From: Pisaster brevispinus | Lineage: Eukaryota > Echinodermata > Asteroidea > Forcipulatida > Asteriidae | Length of the DNA: 64,000 bases | NCBI GenBank assembly: GCA_023634235.1 | Contig: JAMKCF010000005.1 | Location: 434,001 to 498,000 of the forward strand | Direction of reading: 5' to 3' | In this document: positions 1 through 10,661 of the stretch, piece by piece | Position numbering within the stretch: position 1 is the stretch's first letter | Layout: each line of letters begins with the position of its first letter | The notes under the pieces: model-generated | What the model was told of the DNA's origin: nothing | The model's database searches: none | The model's input: only the letters and a program-made list of their open reading frames with translations | Translations under genes and position numbers: made by a program

Positions 1-3000
1 ATAAAGCTTTGTGTGTGGAAATTGTTCACATCTGTACTACAGCTTTTAGAGACCAATGAAGTAGAGTATGTTTAGTTGGTTGGCCATGCTTGATCTCATT
101 TTGTAAAAACCTTTGAGGTGGTGACCCCCAATCTATTGTCCTTCCTATAGATTTCTAAAATTCCGATGTCAATTGACTAATACTCCTTGTGTTTACTCCA
201 AGGTTTTGCAAAATCTGTATGTCCTTGCTAACCTACTTACTTACCATAAATGTTATCTGCATTGAAAAAGTATCCAGGATTAACAAAGCATAACTTCATC
301 CTTCAATTAAATAACCATGGACTATTGACAGGACTGGTACCCTGTGTCAGACGTCACAGTTTCTTGTTGGGTACCGAAGAGATAGATTCAAATCACATCA
401 TCTTCTAAGTGAGCTTGCCAGTCACACCCTACTTTAGGGAGGGGCTTTTTGCTTCAGACCTGACAGAGTTTCCATCCATTTGAAACTCCCCCTTTAAAAC
501 CACTTCACCCAAATTTCTTTTCCGGGAGACCTTTTTATCCTTCTCTTTAAAGTTCAATCCATTCTTGTTTGAATACCCAAAGAAAATCCATGACTTTTGA
601 ATGTTGTGCTTTGCGCTAACAGTTTTGAATAATGTTCTTGTAGGTTAAATTTTAGAACTAATCCACGGTGAGTTTGTGCTGACCTGTCATAGGCTAAATA
701 TAATGACAGGTGATTATGTGATTAGTTTTCTATAGTTAAAAAGTAGAAACTCATTCTACAGGATCATACTGCTTACTGCTAATTATGTGATTAGTTTTTT
801 GAAAATTAAAAGTAGAAACTCATTCTACCGGATGGTACTGCTTACTGCTTATGTGGTTAGTTTTTTATAATTAAAAAGGGTGAGGTCATTTGACAGGCTC
901 TTCCTTTTCCCTCGGTTGGAAACCCTCTCCCATTACTTGTGTAACATATCGTGCCCCTCCCACTCTATTTCAGGACACCACAGGCCAGTGTTTTATAATA
1001 TACAGTATGATTGTCCCAATACAACAGCTTTGTATTGCCTAGTGTAGGGAAGGTACATCAATGCTTTTGTCAATAAACATGTTTGCAATTTAAATTTTAT
1101 TCACTCACTATTGTTTCCAACTTTCTATCTTTTAAAGAGCAGTTTTTCTGGAAAACTACATGCGGTTCATAATGGATACTTTCATAAATCAAATTGGATG
1201 TTTCCTTTATACATTCTTTTACTTTGATTTTATGAAAAAAGACTTTGTCTTTTCAATGTCACCAAGGAAAATTAAACAATAATCTAAATGTCACAAAATT
1301 TGTTAATTATTTTTTTCTGACCGTATATTTTGTTCTAACTTAAATTTATATTCTAAATTTATATTCCATCCAATTTTCTTGTGCAATGGTAATTTTGTTG
1401 TAAAATTTTGGAGGTTTCATACATTCCATTTCCTTATCTTATTATATTTAAATTTGTATTGTGTGTAAATATGTAATTGTCTATTCTTCTTTTTATTGTG
1501 GTAGTTTTGTATTGCTCTAGATGTACATTTTTTGCTGTTTTTATTATGGAGCTGCCCAATCTTTTGTAATAGCCTATTTTTTTTAGGATGAATACGTTTT
1601 TTTTTTTTTTTTTTTTTTTAATTGACTGTTAGTTTGAACATCAAAAGTGATCACCTAAGCTTGATCACAAAACCATTTTAAAACTGTGAATCTATTTTTT
1701 TAAATTGTTCTAATCAAGAAATATAATTAATGAGCATTGTTTAAATTAATAGCTTTATGAAATACTGTCTGCTGAAATTATTTTCAGTTGCAATCTGCAA
1801 AGGTTAATTTCCCAAAATGTAACTTGCCATCAAAACCAATTGGACAGTGGAAAACAAAAACTGTGTTTTATCAAAAGCTATTTTAACTGTGTTTTCAACT
1901 ATTATATATATTTTTTTTTCTTCCACAGAATCATCTTGTTGATTACTAAACTCTCTTCACTAGTTACATTATCCTGCCCCCCATTGTTAGTTGCATTATC
2001 CTGATGCAGCTTGCCCTCTAACCCTACCCTTTCATGCTTCCCGCATTGTAATACCTAGAATGCAGTTACCACCTTTATGGTCCAGTGATCCACCCTTTCA
2101 CACTCACCATCCTTTGTCCTCACTAATTTACTCTGATTGGTTCTTAGCCATCCCTATTGTTAGTAAATTAATTGGTTTTGATTGGCTACAAATACCCCGC
2201 CCCTCAGAAAAAAAGAAAAAAAGAAAGCGTGTTGAGGCTGAACAGACAATCACATTGAAATGAGGGCGCTATAAAAGTTGGTTGGGCTTGTCTGCACTGT
2301 GGGACAATTGATTTGTCTGTATGGAAAATATGGCTTTATAAATAGTGCCTGGCCTTATCATTTATCCAACTCAAAAGTCAACCTCTGGTTTAGTTATTTA
2401 TTTTCATTTGCAGCATGCTTCAAACACAATGATCAAAGTTTCAAGATCATCGTTACAGAAATAAGATTAGACCTACTGTTTCCATTTTTTTATTTCTTCT
2501 TTTTTAAAATCTAAAATTCTAAGTTCTTTTAAATGAATTAGTTTGTTTTGTCATTAGATCCTACATCCTCTTCTTTTGTTAAGTAAGTGTGCAAGGGAAG
2601 TTCTTCTATTGGATCCGGTGACCTTAGCCTTGTTAAAATACAATAAACAAATGATTTTCCCATCATGCTTTGTGTGTTTTCTTTTTCATTGTGTACATTA
2701 AGCACATGAGAGTAAGAATAGACTCTGTAGTTACCAGCTCACAGCTGCATTGTCACTAAAATGGCTGAAGTTTCGCAAAATATAACCATCTTTTGAGAAC
2801 TAAGAGTTTCAGTTAAAATATTTATTTCTACAAGATGTGAAGTCTGAATTTGGGCCATGTTGACCCAAGAACTTAGATTTAAAGTGAAGTAGCTATCTTT
2901 ATAAATTCAAGAAAGTTCATAAGCTATCATGTAAGGTATTGCTTGCAAAATCAACCACTAATAAGTGGTGATTTATTAAAAACTAAAAATCCTGACATTA

Positions 3001-3800
3001 TCTACATCCATCAGCCATATACATGTACAAACAACTTTGCATGTTACATACAGCTTTTGTTCATTTTTGCGTTGAAACAACACCATCAGTCAAAATTCAT
3101 TCAGAGAAAAAATTCTTCCAGTGAAAATTGGACCATGCAAGGAAGGAACACATTCGTATTTATTTTATTTGTAAAATAGATGGCAGGGCAATGGAATTTT
3201 TGAAATGATATGACGAGGATTTTTTAAAAAGTCCCTTAAATTATTTGGAAAAGGAGTTGGTTGTATTACAAACGCATTTAAACGTGACCCCTTGCCATGG
3301 TACTTTAACAGAACCTTTTATGGCCACTTCTTACAAAAATAAGAAAGATGCCAAACAATCACAACAAAAAGCCCCCAAACCTCTTCTGGCAAATACGTCA
3401 TGCATTAGACTAGTGCACTACTACCATATAAAGGCAAAAGCATCACCATATAATGCACTGCTTCTCAGAAAGCTTACATTTCTGCCAAAATAAACACTAC
3501 AAAAAGGGAAAACACAAAAACCAAACAATAAAGAAAAACTTCAGTCATTTTTTTAAGCAATAGGGGAGATCCCGGCTTGGTTTCCCTACTTAAAGCCCAT
3601 TAAGACAGACCTCATGCCTCATTAAACCAAACACCTGTGAAGGTTGAAACTTTGTATTATTAAAACGACTGAGTCAGGTACAAGGCAGGTTGGAAATCAT
3701 ACAAAGAGGTTTTGTTGTCACTCTATTGATTTCCATATGAAAACAGATGACGTGAAGCTTTTTGGACCATTCTAAATCGAGGACACCAACATTGGGCCAT
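1..3800. other. AT-rich non-coding region upstream of the EGF-CUB gene
   Basis: I see no convincing coding exon here on either strand. Short open frames are unconserved low-complexity readings. AATAAA-type signals near 1,070 and 2,640 on the + strand are compatible with the 3' UTR of a gene to the left, but no coding end is visible to attach them to. The stretch includes a T-run near 1,599-1,619, an A-rich purine tract near 2,208-2,227 and a short tandem duplication at about 715-875. Confidence 0.5.
715..875. repeat. Short tandem duplication, about 67-70 bp unit
   Basis: A block containing gattagtttt, then agtagaaactcattctac, then tactgcttactgct occurs twice in full, starting near 720 and 790. 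A third, partial copy starts near 856. Copies differ by a few substitutions and small indels. It lies in non-coding sequence. Confidence 0.7.
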
Positions 3801-3808
3801 GCCTGGGT

Positions 3809-3816
3809 TATAAAAG
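3809..3816 (+). promoter_or_regulatory. TATA box of the EGF-CUB gene
   Basis: A consensus TATAAAAG lies about 240 bp upstream of the ATG at 4,053. With usual spacing the transcription start would be near 3,840, giving a 5' UTR of about 210 nt with no intron needed. The position is consistent with a regulated, tissue-restricted promoter. This is inferred from sequence only. Confidence 0.55.
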
Positions 3817-4052
3817 CTGGGATTTATCAGAGAGGCTGAGTAATAACACATCAAGAGGTTGTTTCAAGAGCACACAGTAGCTTGCCAAGGATTTTCATTT
3901 GTGGATGAAAAGCTTCTATTGGCATTGTTTGCATTCACTAATGCACTCATGATTGTTAGGTTCTAACAGTTAAAAAGGATAGCAAACGGTACCCCGACAG
4001 TATCTTCACGAGAAGACTAACTCAAAAGGTGTAGTTAGCATAAGTCATCGAT

Positions 4053-6823
4053 ATGCACAACATGAGACCTGTGGCCATATTTTCAGTATTGCTTGCAACG
4101 CTCATAGCTGGAACCAATGGAGAAGGTATGTGTAGACAATTTTAAACTAAATAATCTTGTGGGGTCTTTAAAGCTCCATTGTTAAAAATTGTTAATATTT
4201 CAATTCGTTTGAATAGTTTGGGTTTTTACATCGTTATTTAGACAAAATAACCTAAATTTAAAGCACACACACAACAGAAAAATTGGAGAAAATTTTCAAG
4301 TTGACATTTTCAGGATTTTTAAATGATGATCAGTATCAACTAGTGGTATGACAACCTACCTACCAAACTATTCCTTTGATATATTCCATTGCATTCAAAA
4401 CCGATTCCTAACATCATCAATTTAACTTGAGAACATATTAATGGTCCTCAGACAGTTGTTTCAAACGAACACAAGACTGCTTTTAATTATAGAGGAATTC
4501 TCTAACCAGGTGATGGTTTAAACAAACAATAGATTATTGCTATAAATGGAACAAACTCAGTCACACCCAAATATTCACCGTATTATTTCACCTTGAATTT
4601 GCTGATTATAAAATGGCATCATTATCACTTTCAGAATGTGAAACAAACAGATGTCCTAACAATGAACGATGTTTGACAAGGGATGTCGCTGGTCTACCTA
4701 ACTACGTGTGTGAATGTGTCACTCCCTTCTTTATGGGCTACAACTGTGAAGCAACATCAAGTATGTATTTTTAAATCATTTGTTATCATCATTTTATCAG
4801 CTAGGTGCTTAGAGGAACTTGTTATCATTTGTATGGATTTCATACAATTGTTTTGGAATCATTTGGAGCTCCCGGGAAATTGGGTTTGTTGATCAAATGT
4901 GGTCTCAAAAGTTACTTTTTTACAAAAAGAAACAATTTCATATTGAAAGAAAAATAAATGTATATATTTTTTGATTTTGGTATTTTCCCATTCAGATTTT
5001 ATATTTAATGGTTTTAATGCACGTTCGATTAATACAGATATGAACTTGGAGTAAGGGACATTACAGCATTGAGCCTATTGATGATTAGAATAATACACAG
5101 TATTTAATACACAGAATCAATATGCAGAATTCATACTCTTTCAACACAACTGTATCATGGGACAAACAAATTATTAAAAATAAACATTTTCAAAACACTC
5201 AAAATCAGAATTGTTTTGTTGCAACAAGTTATAGTAATTAAAAAATGTTGGGTATATAGTATATTGTTGTCCTACTTGTTATTGAATGAAATGAGTCAAG
5301 TTTTAAACCAATGTTAAAGTATTTGTTTTGTTTTCAGTAAATTAGCTCGCTGTTGAGATCTGCCTCACAAAATCGTCTGAATATATCTTAAGGAAAAGTT
5401 TTTCATTTTGTACATTTTCCTGCAGATACCAAAACTATTGAAACCTGTTACGGAGAGCAATGCAAAGCAGGTAGTTTCTCATCTCTAAACTATCACGCAG
5501 GCGGTTACACCAACAGCGAATCCTCCTTGTATCTAGTCTACATCCCACGAGCAACAGAGATTCGCTTCAGCTTTGCAGGTACTTTTCAAATTGAAAGAAA
5601 TGCAGATGAGCTGTACATTGGGCAAGGACTAATAATCCCCTACTTTAAGCTGGCACTAGAAAACATCATTCCTGAACAATACTTCTTTGAAGGATTTGGG
5701 GCTCCTAGTCCATTCAGTATCTACAATGATACCGTCTGGATTTACTTCACTACTGATAGAGGAGGAGGAACCTATCAGGGTTTCCAGATATTCTGGAATG
5801 CTACTGTAGCAGGTATGTCTGGGTTTGGAAAAAAATATAAATAAACAAATCAAATAGACTAGTGTTCAATTAAAATTGTTCCAATAATGATTAACAATTT
5901 AAGCTATTTCACCGGACAAAACATGCTTTCTGCATCTTTAGTTAGCTTTTCTCATTTGATTTCCTTTTTCTCTTTCCCTTCCTCATCTCCCACATACATC
6001 CTCGCTTGTCCAATGTCTCACAAAACCATAAACAACACACATAAAAAAGACCCAAAATTCAAGGATCAAACAATGGAATCCAAAGCAAACAATGAAATAG
6101 ATGACTCATGTGATAGTCACTCTGTTGAACTTTAATAAGAGAGATTAATCTAATAGTGTTAGACACTGCATAAATCATTTTATATATACATACAAGCAGA
6201 TTATTGTGAAGTTTCAAGTTATCAACCACTAGGAAAGCTGACTGGGTATTTTCTTTTTAATGATTTGGGGTTGAACAAAGACAAATTGACTAGAGCGGAA
6301 CTTGAACCTGTAACCTCTGGTTTAATGTGCTGCGCTCTACCAACTGAGCTATGTAGCCCTATGTTGGCGGTCACTCTAGTCAAACTTTCTTTGTTCAACC
6401 CCAAATAATGTAAAGTTTCTTGTACAATGTGTTTCCAGATGATATCATGCAGTTGTGATATTCATATTCTTATACTCTCTCTTCAAGACAGCCCAGTAAC
6501 AATACCATGAACACTACATTTTTTGCTCAATTGTTGAATTGATTACAAAATATACCACGTTTGCTTTATTTTGATTATGAATCATGCTTTCACTTTGTCT
6601 CTTTTGTTTGTCTTTCTTCTTCCTGTTGCCACTCTGTCTTCTTGCGTGGGTGTCTTTACCACTCCAACACCCAATGCTGTTTTTCTTTTGCAACAACATT
6701 TTTCTGATCATAGATCTACCAACGACAACCGAGTCTGCAGCTTGTCCGAAATGCTCCCCAAGTGGATTGATTGCAACACTGATTGCATCAGTCGTTCTCA
6801 CTATCTCATCTTGCTTCTTATAA
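4053..6823 (+). CDS. Secreted EGF + CUB-like protein, probably GPI-anchored (short isoform)
   Basis: The model has four exons: 4053-4125, 4635-4760, 5426-5812 and 6714-6823. All introns are GT-AG and phases join (each junction is phase 1), giving 696 nt and 231 aa. Residues 1-23 are a signal peptide (hydrophobic core IFSVLLATLIAG). Exon 2 is a single EGF-like domain with six cysteines. Exon 3 (129 aa) looks like a CUB domain: an N-terminal Cys pair, an acidic ADELYIG strand, and a terminal WIYFTTD...GFQIFW segment. Exon 4 ends with a small-residue site (CSPSG) and a 17-residue hydrophobic tail directly before the stop, with no basic cytoplasmic residues, as in GPI-anchor signals. The TATA box and ATG context support the start; an in-frame second Met lies three codons on. 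Specific function is unknown. An extracellular adhesion or recognition role is an inference from the domains. Confidence 0.75.
6262..6410 (-). mobile_element. tRNA-derived SINE with inverted tail arms
   Basis: Read on the minus strand, 6,300-6,369 has a tRNA-like head: box A-like agctcagttggtagagc, then box B-like ggttcaagttc. It is followed by a tail containing tctttgttcaaccccaaa. The same tail is present again in opposite orientation on the other side (6,371-6,410), so the tRNA body sits in the loop of a roughly 38-bp imperfect stem. The element lies in the intron between the CUB exon and the first terminal exon. A second family member with the same head and tail is at 60,684-60,795. Confidence 0.7.
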
Positions 6824-7017
6824 AAATGTCACTACAACTCAAGGCAAGTCTTTAACTGAACTTATCTTTTATAACAAAATGAGCAGCAGCAGCAAAACAT
6901 TGTGAGCAAGTGCACAGCAATAACCATCTCTTTGAACAACCTCTCATTAACAACTTTTTAAAAAGATGGACGAAGAATTTTGTATTCTCATTCATTCAAA
7001 CTTTCCAGCTATCTGTC

Positions 7018-7023
7018 AATAAA
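7018..7023 (+). terminator. Candidate poly(A) signal for the short isoform
   Basis: An AATAAA lies about 195 nt after the stop codon at 6,821-6,823 and before the alternative last exon. It fits polyadenylation of the short isoform and would make the choice of last exon also a choice of poly(A) site. Confidence 0.4.
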
Positions 7024-7426
7024 GACACAAGGTACTCAATCTAGTCAATGCAAAAATCTATAAAGAATTGTCATCATTCAATTATGCAATCTTTACATGT
7101 ACATGTACAATGGCTACTTGCTTCTTTATGTCATTGTTTATTTCACCACTATCTCTTTACCTACATGCTCTTCCTCTTGCCGTTTCCACCTTATCTTTCC
7201 ATCACCCACATCTACAAATGCAGGATTGCAATATCAACAACAGCCAATGGTCAGTCTAAGCCAAACAACAGTAAGTACATGTACAGGCAACCAAACCATA
7301 GCTTCAACAGATTCAACATCATATCTAATGCTCCAACACCAAGCACATGCCTGTTGACAACAGCTTAGGCCAGCCAACTAAAAAACAACAAACAAGCAGC
7401 TTTATAATTTATGATTAAATTCACAG

Positions 7427-7791
7427 CTCCATCAACAACGACAGCACCAACAGCAGCACCTACAGCTCCACCAACAGCAGCACCAACAGCAGCACCAACA
7501 GCTCCACCAACAGCAGCACCAACAGCAGCACAAACAGCAGCACCTACAGCAGCACCAACAGCAGCACCAACAGCAGCACCAACAGCAGCACCAACAGCAG
7601 CACCAACAGCAGCACCTACAGCTCCACCAACAGCATCACCAAAAGGCACACAAACAATACTCCAAGACTCACAGACACCCAATTATCCCGAGACTACTGA
7701 ATCCTCTGCACCTCAAACAAGCATTATTCTTAGGATGGCCTTTGCAGTTTTGACTTCCTCTGTCAGTTTAATCTTAACATGTCCTTTTTAA
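7427..7791 (+). CDS. Alternative last exon of the EGF-CUB gene: Thr/Ala/Pro stalk plus second GPI-type tail
   Basis: A splice acceptor (ttcacag) at 7,421-7,426 opens an exon in the same phase as the 6,714 exon, so it can replace that exon after 5,812. The alternative product is 316 aa (951 nt). It encodes about 75 residues of TAAP/TAPP repeats built from a 12-bp unit (acagcagcacca with variants). These repeats predict a heavily O-glycosylated mucin-like stalk. A Ser/Thr-rich linker and a C-terminal hydrophobic tail (MAFAVLTSSVSLILTCPF) follow, ending at the stop with no cytoplasmic charge, again a GPI-type signal. An AATAAA lies 48 nt after the stop. A second reading frame of the repeat is Gln/His-rich but lacks a sensible end. 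Confidence 0.65.
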
Positions 7792-7838
7792 AGTCAACGA
7801 CAAATGATTTGAAAATATCCGCGTAATTTCTCAAGAAA

Positions 7839-7844
7839 AATAAA
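7839..7844 (+). terminator. Candidate poly(A) signal for the long isoform
   Basis: An AATAAA lies 48 nt downstream of the stop codon that ends the Thr/Ala/Pro exon. It is the first canonical signal after that stop. Confidence 0.5.
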
Positions 7845-7849
7845 TATAT

Positions 7850-8919
7850 CTGCATTTTAGTAGCATAGGGATTTTTAAAAGAAAATTACATTTATATTTT
7901 GGCTAAAAATTGCTTGCTTTCAATTGCACAGTAAGAGAGCACCAATATGTTTTGGAGCATAACTCAATCCCAAAGTTCAGCACAATTTTTGTTACAAATG
8001 CTTAAGTTTTAGAAGAAAAAGTTTGCTTTCCTTGAATATAAAAAAAACATGGTTTTTGTCTTGACTATAGATTTAAGTGTGTCCACCCAGGAATACGGTG
8101 AATCTTGCCATAGTAATGACAATGTGAAAAGGTAGTTACATCTAGTAAAACATTGTTGACATGAAAGGAAGGTTTCATAACTTCATCAAACACAATGGAC
8201 TCCATTTTCATTGACTGAGGGTTTTATAAATTAATCCACTATTTGTACCTTTTTGCTTGTTGATCATTACAAAATGTCTCTGTAAAATGCAATTTAGTTA
8301 TGCGCAAAGCTGTGCTTTTGCTAAATTTACTGTTTATATTATTGTTGATATCGCTGGGCGATTCTCCTGGATGTTTTAACTGTAGAATGAGAAGTAATAC
8401 AAAATTGTAGCAAAAGAAACTATTGAATTGTGTTTTGTGTGACTGCTTGTTTGTTGTTGTTGTAATTATAGAAATCTTTTCTGAAAATGAACCTGGTGCC
8501 TTATTAGTCAACTTGATATGATAAATATCGTGTGTATTTGAGCAGAATGTTTTGGGTAAACAATTCACATGACTCCAAGCCTATTCAGTACTTGGTTATT
8601 TGCTTGGTCTTGAGCTCACATGTATTTCAGGAAATGAGAAATCCTTTCAAAAGGGATCTTTTTTATTCAAATAATCTTCTCAAAAATTACATTTTTGTTT
8701 ACAAATTATCACACTACAACGACTGGTTATATGGTTTCTATTAAAAATTCCCTGTACTACTTTTTAAGTACTTCAAATAATTCTATTTAATGTTAATTAA
8801 AAAATAAATATCTACTACATTTTGTCCTTTCAGCTTGATACTATAAATAAATAATGTTTCTATACAGAGTGTTCTTGTGACCCAATATTACAGTTTGCAT
8901 AAACAAAATTTGCTATAAT
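7850..8919. other. Non-coding interval, nothing recognised
   Basis: AT-rich sequence downstream of the EGF-CUB gene. I see no exon with supported splice sites and no recognisable element until the transposon-like ends beginning at 8,920. Confidence 0.5.
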
Positions 8920-9567
8920 CAGGCGCGGATCCGGTGGGGGGGGGGGGGGGGGGTCCCAGGGGGCTGTTTTTTGCCACAAGTGTGTGGTGTAGTTTTTTCC
9001 CCTAGCGGCAGGATGGATTTCTTTGTCATCCTATGCCATTCACATTTGTCACTTGTAATTGTTTAGATTTGCAACAACATAATAAGCATTTGAAACCTGA
9101 CGCGCCAATTTGTCCGGGATAAAATTTATATCATGTGGTTCTGGCATTCAGGTGTAAAGACTATATACTAAGCTTGAATTTAAGAAACGCCAGATTTTAC
9201 CCACTGTGTTTTTAATGAATATGCATGAAACCAGATAATGCAGCGACCAGATCCAAATGCGAGATTTGTGGGATAAAATTTTTTTTAAAAGTAAAATTAG
9301 AAGATTGATATGGAACAGAAGTTCTTAAAAAGTGTGTCCATTTCTCGGTTTTTAGGCACATGGAGGCTTGATTTTTTCACCCCTCAAAACGCTAAAAGCT
9401 CAGAGCTTCAGCGCCCCCGGGACCCCAACTGAGGCTTCGCCCCTGGACCCCACCAGGGGTCGTAGGGCCGGCTGTTTTTTGTTTTTATGAGCCCCCCTAA
9501 TACAAAATGCTGGTGTGCCCTTGTGCCCCCCCCCCCCCCGGTTTAAAGAATCCTGGATCCGCCCCTG
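8920..9567. mobile_element. hAT-like non-autonomous DNA transposon remnant
   Basis: The ends form terminal inverted repeats: caggcgcggatcc at the left and ggatccgcccctg at the right. Each is followed inward by a G- or C-homopolymer. This end sequence resembles the CAGGGGCGGATCC ends common in animal hAT-type MITEs. The short direct repeat ataat flanks both ends (8,915-8,919 and 9,568-9,572) and may be a decayed target-site duplication. No transposase is encoded inside; the minus-strand open frame at 9,400-9,594 is a translation of the C-tract end. Confidence 0.6.
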
Positions 9568-9569
9568 AT

Positions 9570-10525
9570 AATCAATACTCATACTAACTTCCATCTGTCA
9601 AGTATGGAAGGTCTCTTGGCATTCTGTGCACTTCTTGACAAATAGTGACTAGATTCTTATCTTATAAACTTCTACATATTAGTCCTATTTAATCTGCATT
9701 CAATCTGGTCATAACACCTTGTTTACATGCATTATACTTGTGGAAATCATGCATTATGTATTGAGTTCGGGTAACACTTCAAAGTGAACAAAATAAAGAT
9801 CTAGTCTGTTACCATGACATGCAAAATACCCCTATTCCAAAAGTAATTTGGCTTCATTACTTTTATTTCCTTACTCTGTATGTGTATTGAATGTACTGAA
9901 TGAGAACCAGTGAAAATGTCTAGACGTAGAAGTTATTTATGCATTATGGAATGAATCAAATCAAACTATCACAACATAGTTTACTATGCCAGCCACTGCC
10001 TAGGACTATACAATGTACTGCAAATATCACACCTACATGTACATCAAGGTTTTCTGTCACTCAGTTTGTCCTTCATGATTAAAGTAAAGCTATTAACAAC
10101 AGCGGCTAGACTGCTATAGCTATGCACTGCCAAATTATACATTCTCATTTAGTGTAAATGATTAATTAACTTTGTTGCAATTTGAATCTCTCAAGTTTAT
10201 TTTTGCAATTAACTTTGTTATTTCCATTGATGAACCATTCTTAAGTGAAACACTGAAAAGTAACCTCTTGTAAGAACAACTATTGTAGTCAACTTGCAGG
10301 TGCAATCTGGTATAGAACTCTTTTGGGATAAGTGTTGGTTCAGAAAAGAACCGGTGTGTAGACTCGGCTCAGCTCCATCCTCTTGTGATGTCGTGTGAGC
10401 ACAGGCTATTAAACCTGCCCTTCATTGAAACTTTGATTTATTTCCATATTTTTAATTGAATACTTTGTTGGAAGAACAATCTTGAAGAAGTTCTTCCCTG
10501 CCACAAACTAGCTTCTTTGACAACA
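9570..10525. other. Non-coding interval between transposon remnant and FAM114A 3' end
   Basis: No exon is supported. Several tacatgta-type motifs occur, as in many introns of this window. The right part is probably beyond the 3' end of FAM114A, which runs leftward. Confidence 0.45.
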
Positions 10526-10531
10526 TTTATT
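10526..10531 (-). terminator. FAM114A: Candidate poly(A) signal of FAM114A
   Basis: AATAAA on the minus strand about 130 nt after the TGA stop at 10,662-10,664. A further AATAAA-type signal lies near 10,440. Confidence 0.5.
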
Positions 10532-10661
10532 TGGAACAGGTCTAGCACAATTGAGAATATAATACAGCCTTCCTACCTACCCTTGGTTTGCTTTTACTTT
10601 CATTATTTTGACTGATTCCATGTACAACCTCTTTACCTACCTACCTAGCCTCACTGTAGAT

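Noticed and set aside
6300..6369. Functional tRNA gene
   Set aside because: Box A and B are present, but the acceptor and anticodon stems do not pair well, and a shared non-tRNA tail shows it is a SINE head. The same holds for 17,172-17,195, 24,243-24,315 and 60,690-60,770.
7224..7270. 47-nt micro-exon of the EGF-CUB gene with good acceptor and gtaagt donor
   Set aside because: It enters in phase 1 but leaves in phase 0, so it would throw the Thr/Ala/Pro exon out of its GPI-tail frame. It could be a decoy or a rare variant.
7365..7682. Minus-strand frame with Gly/Ala/Val repeats
   Set aside because: Shadow of the Thr/Ala/Pro coding repeat on the + strand, with no supporting splice or family evidence.
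9400..9594. Minus-strand 64-codon frame with GGGG
   Set aside because: Translation of the C-rich end of the hAT-like remnant.
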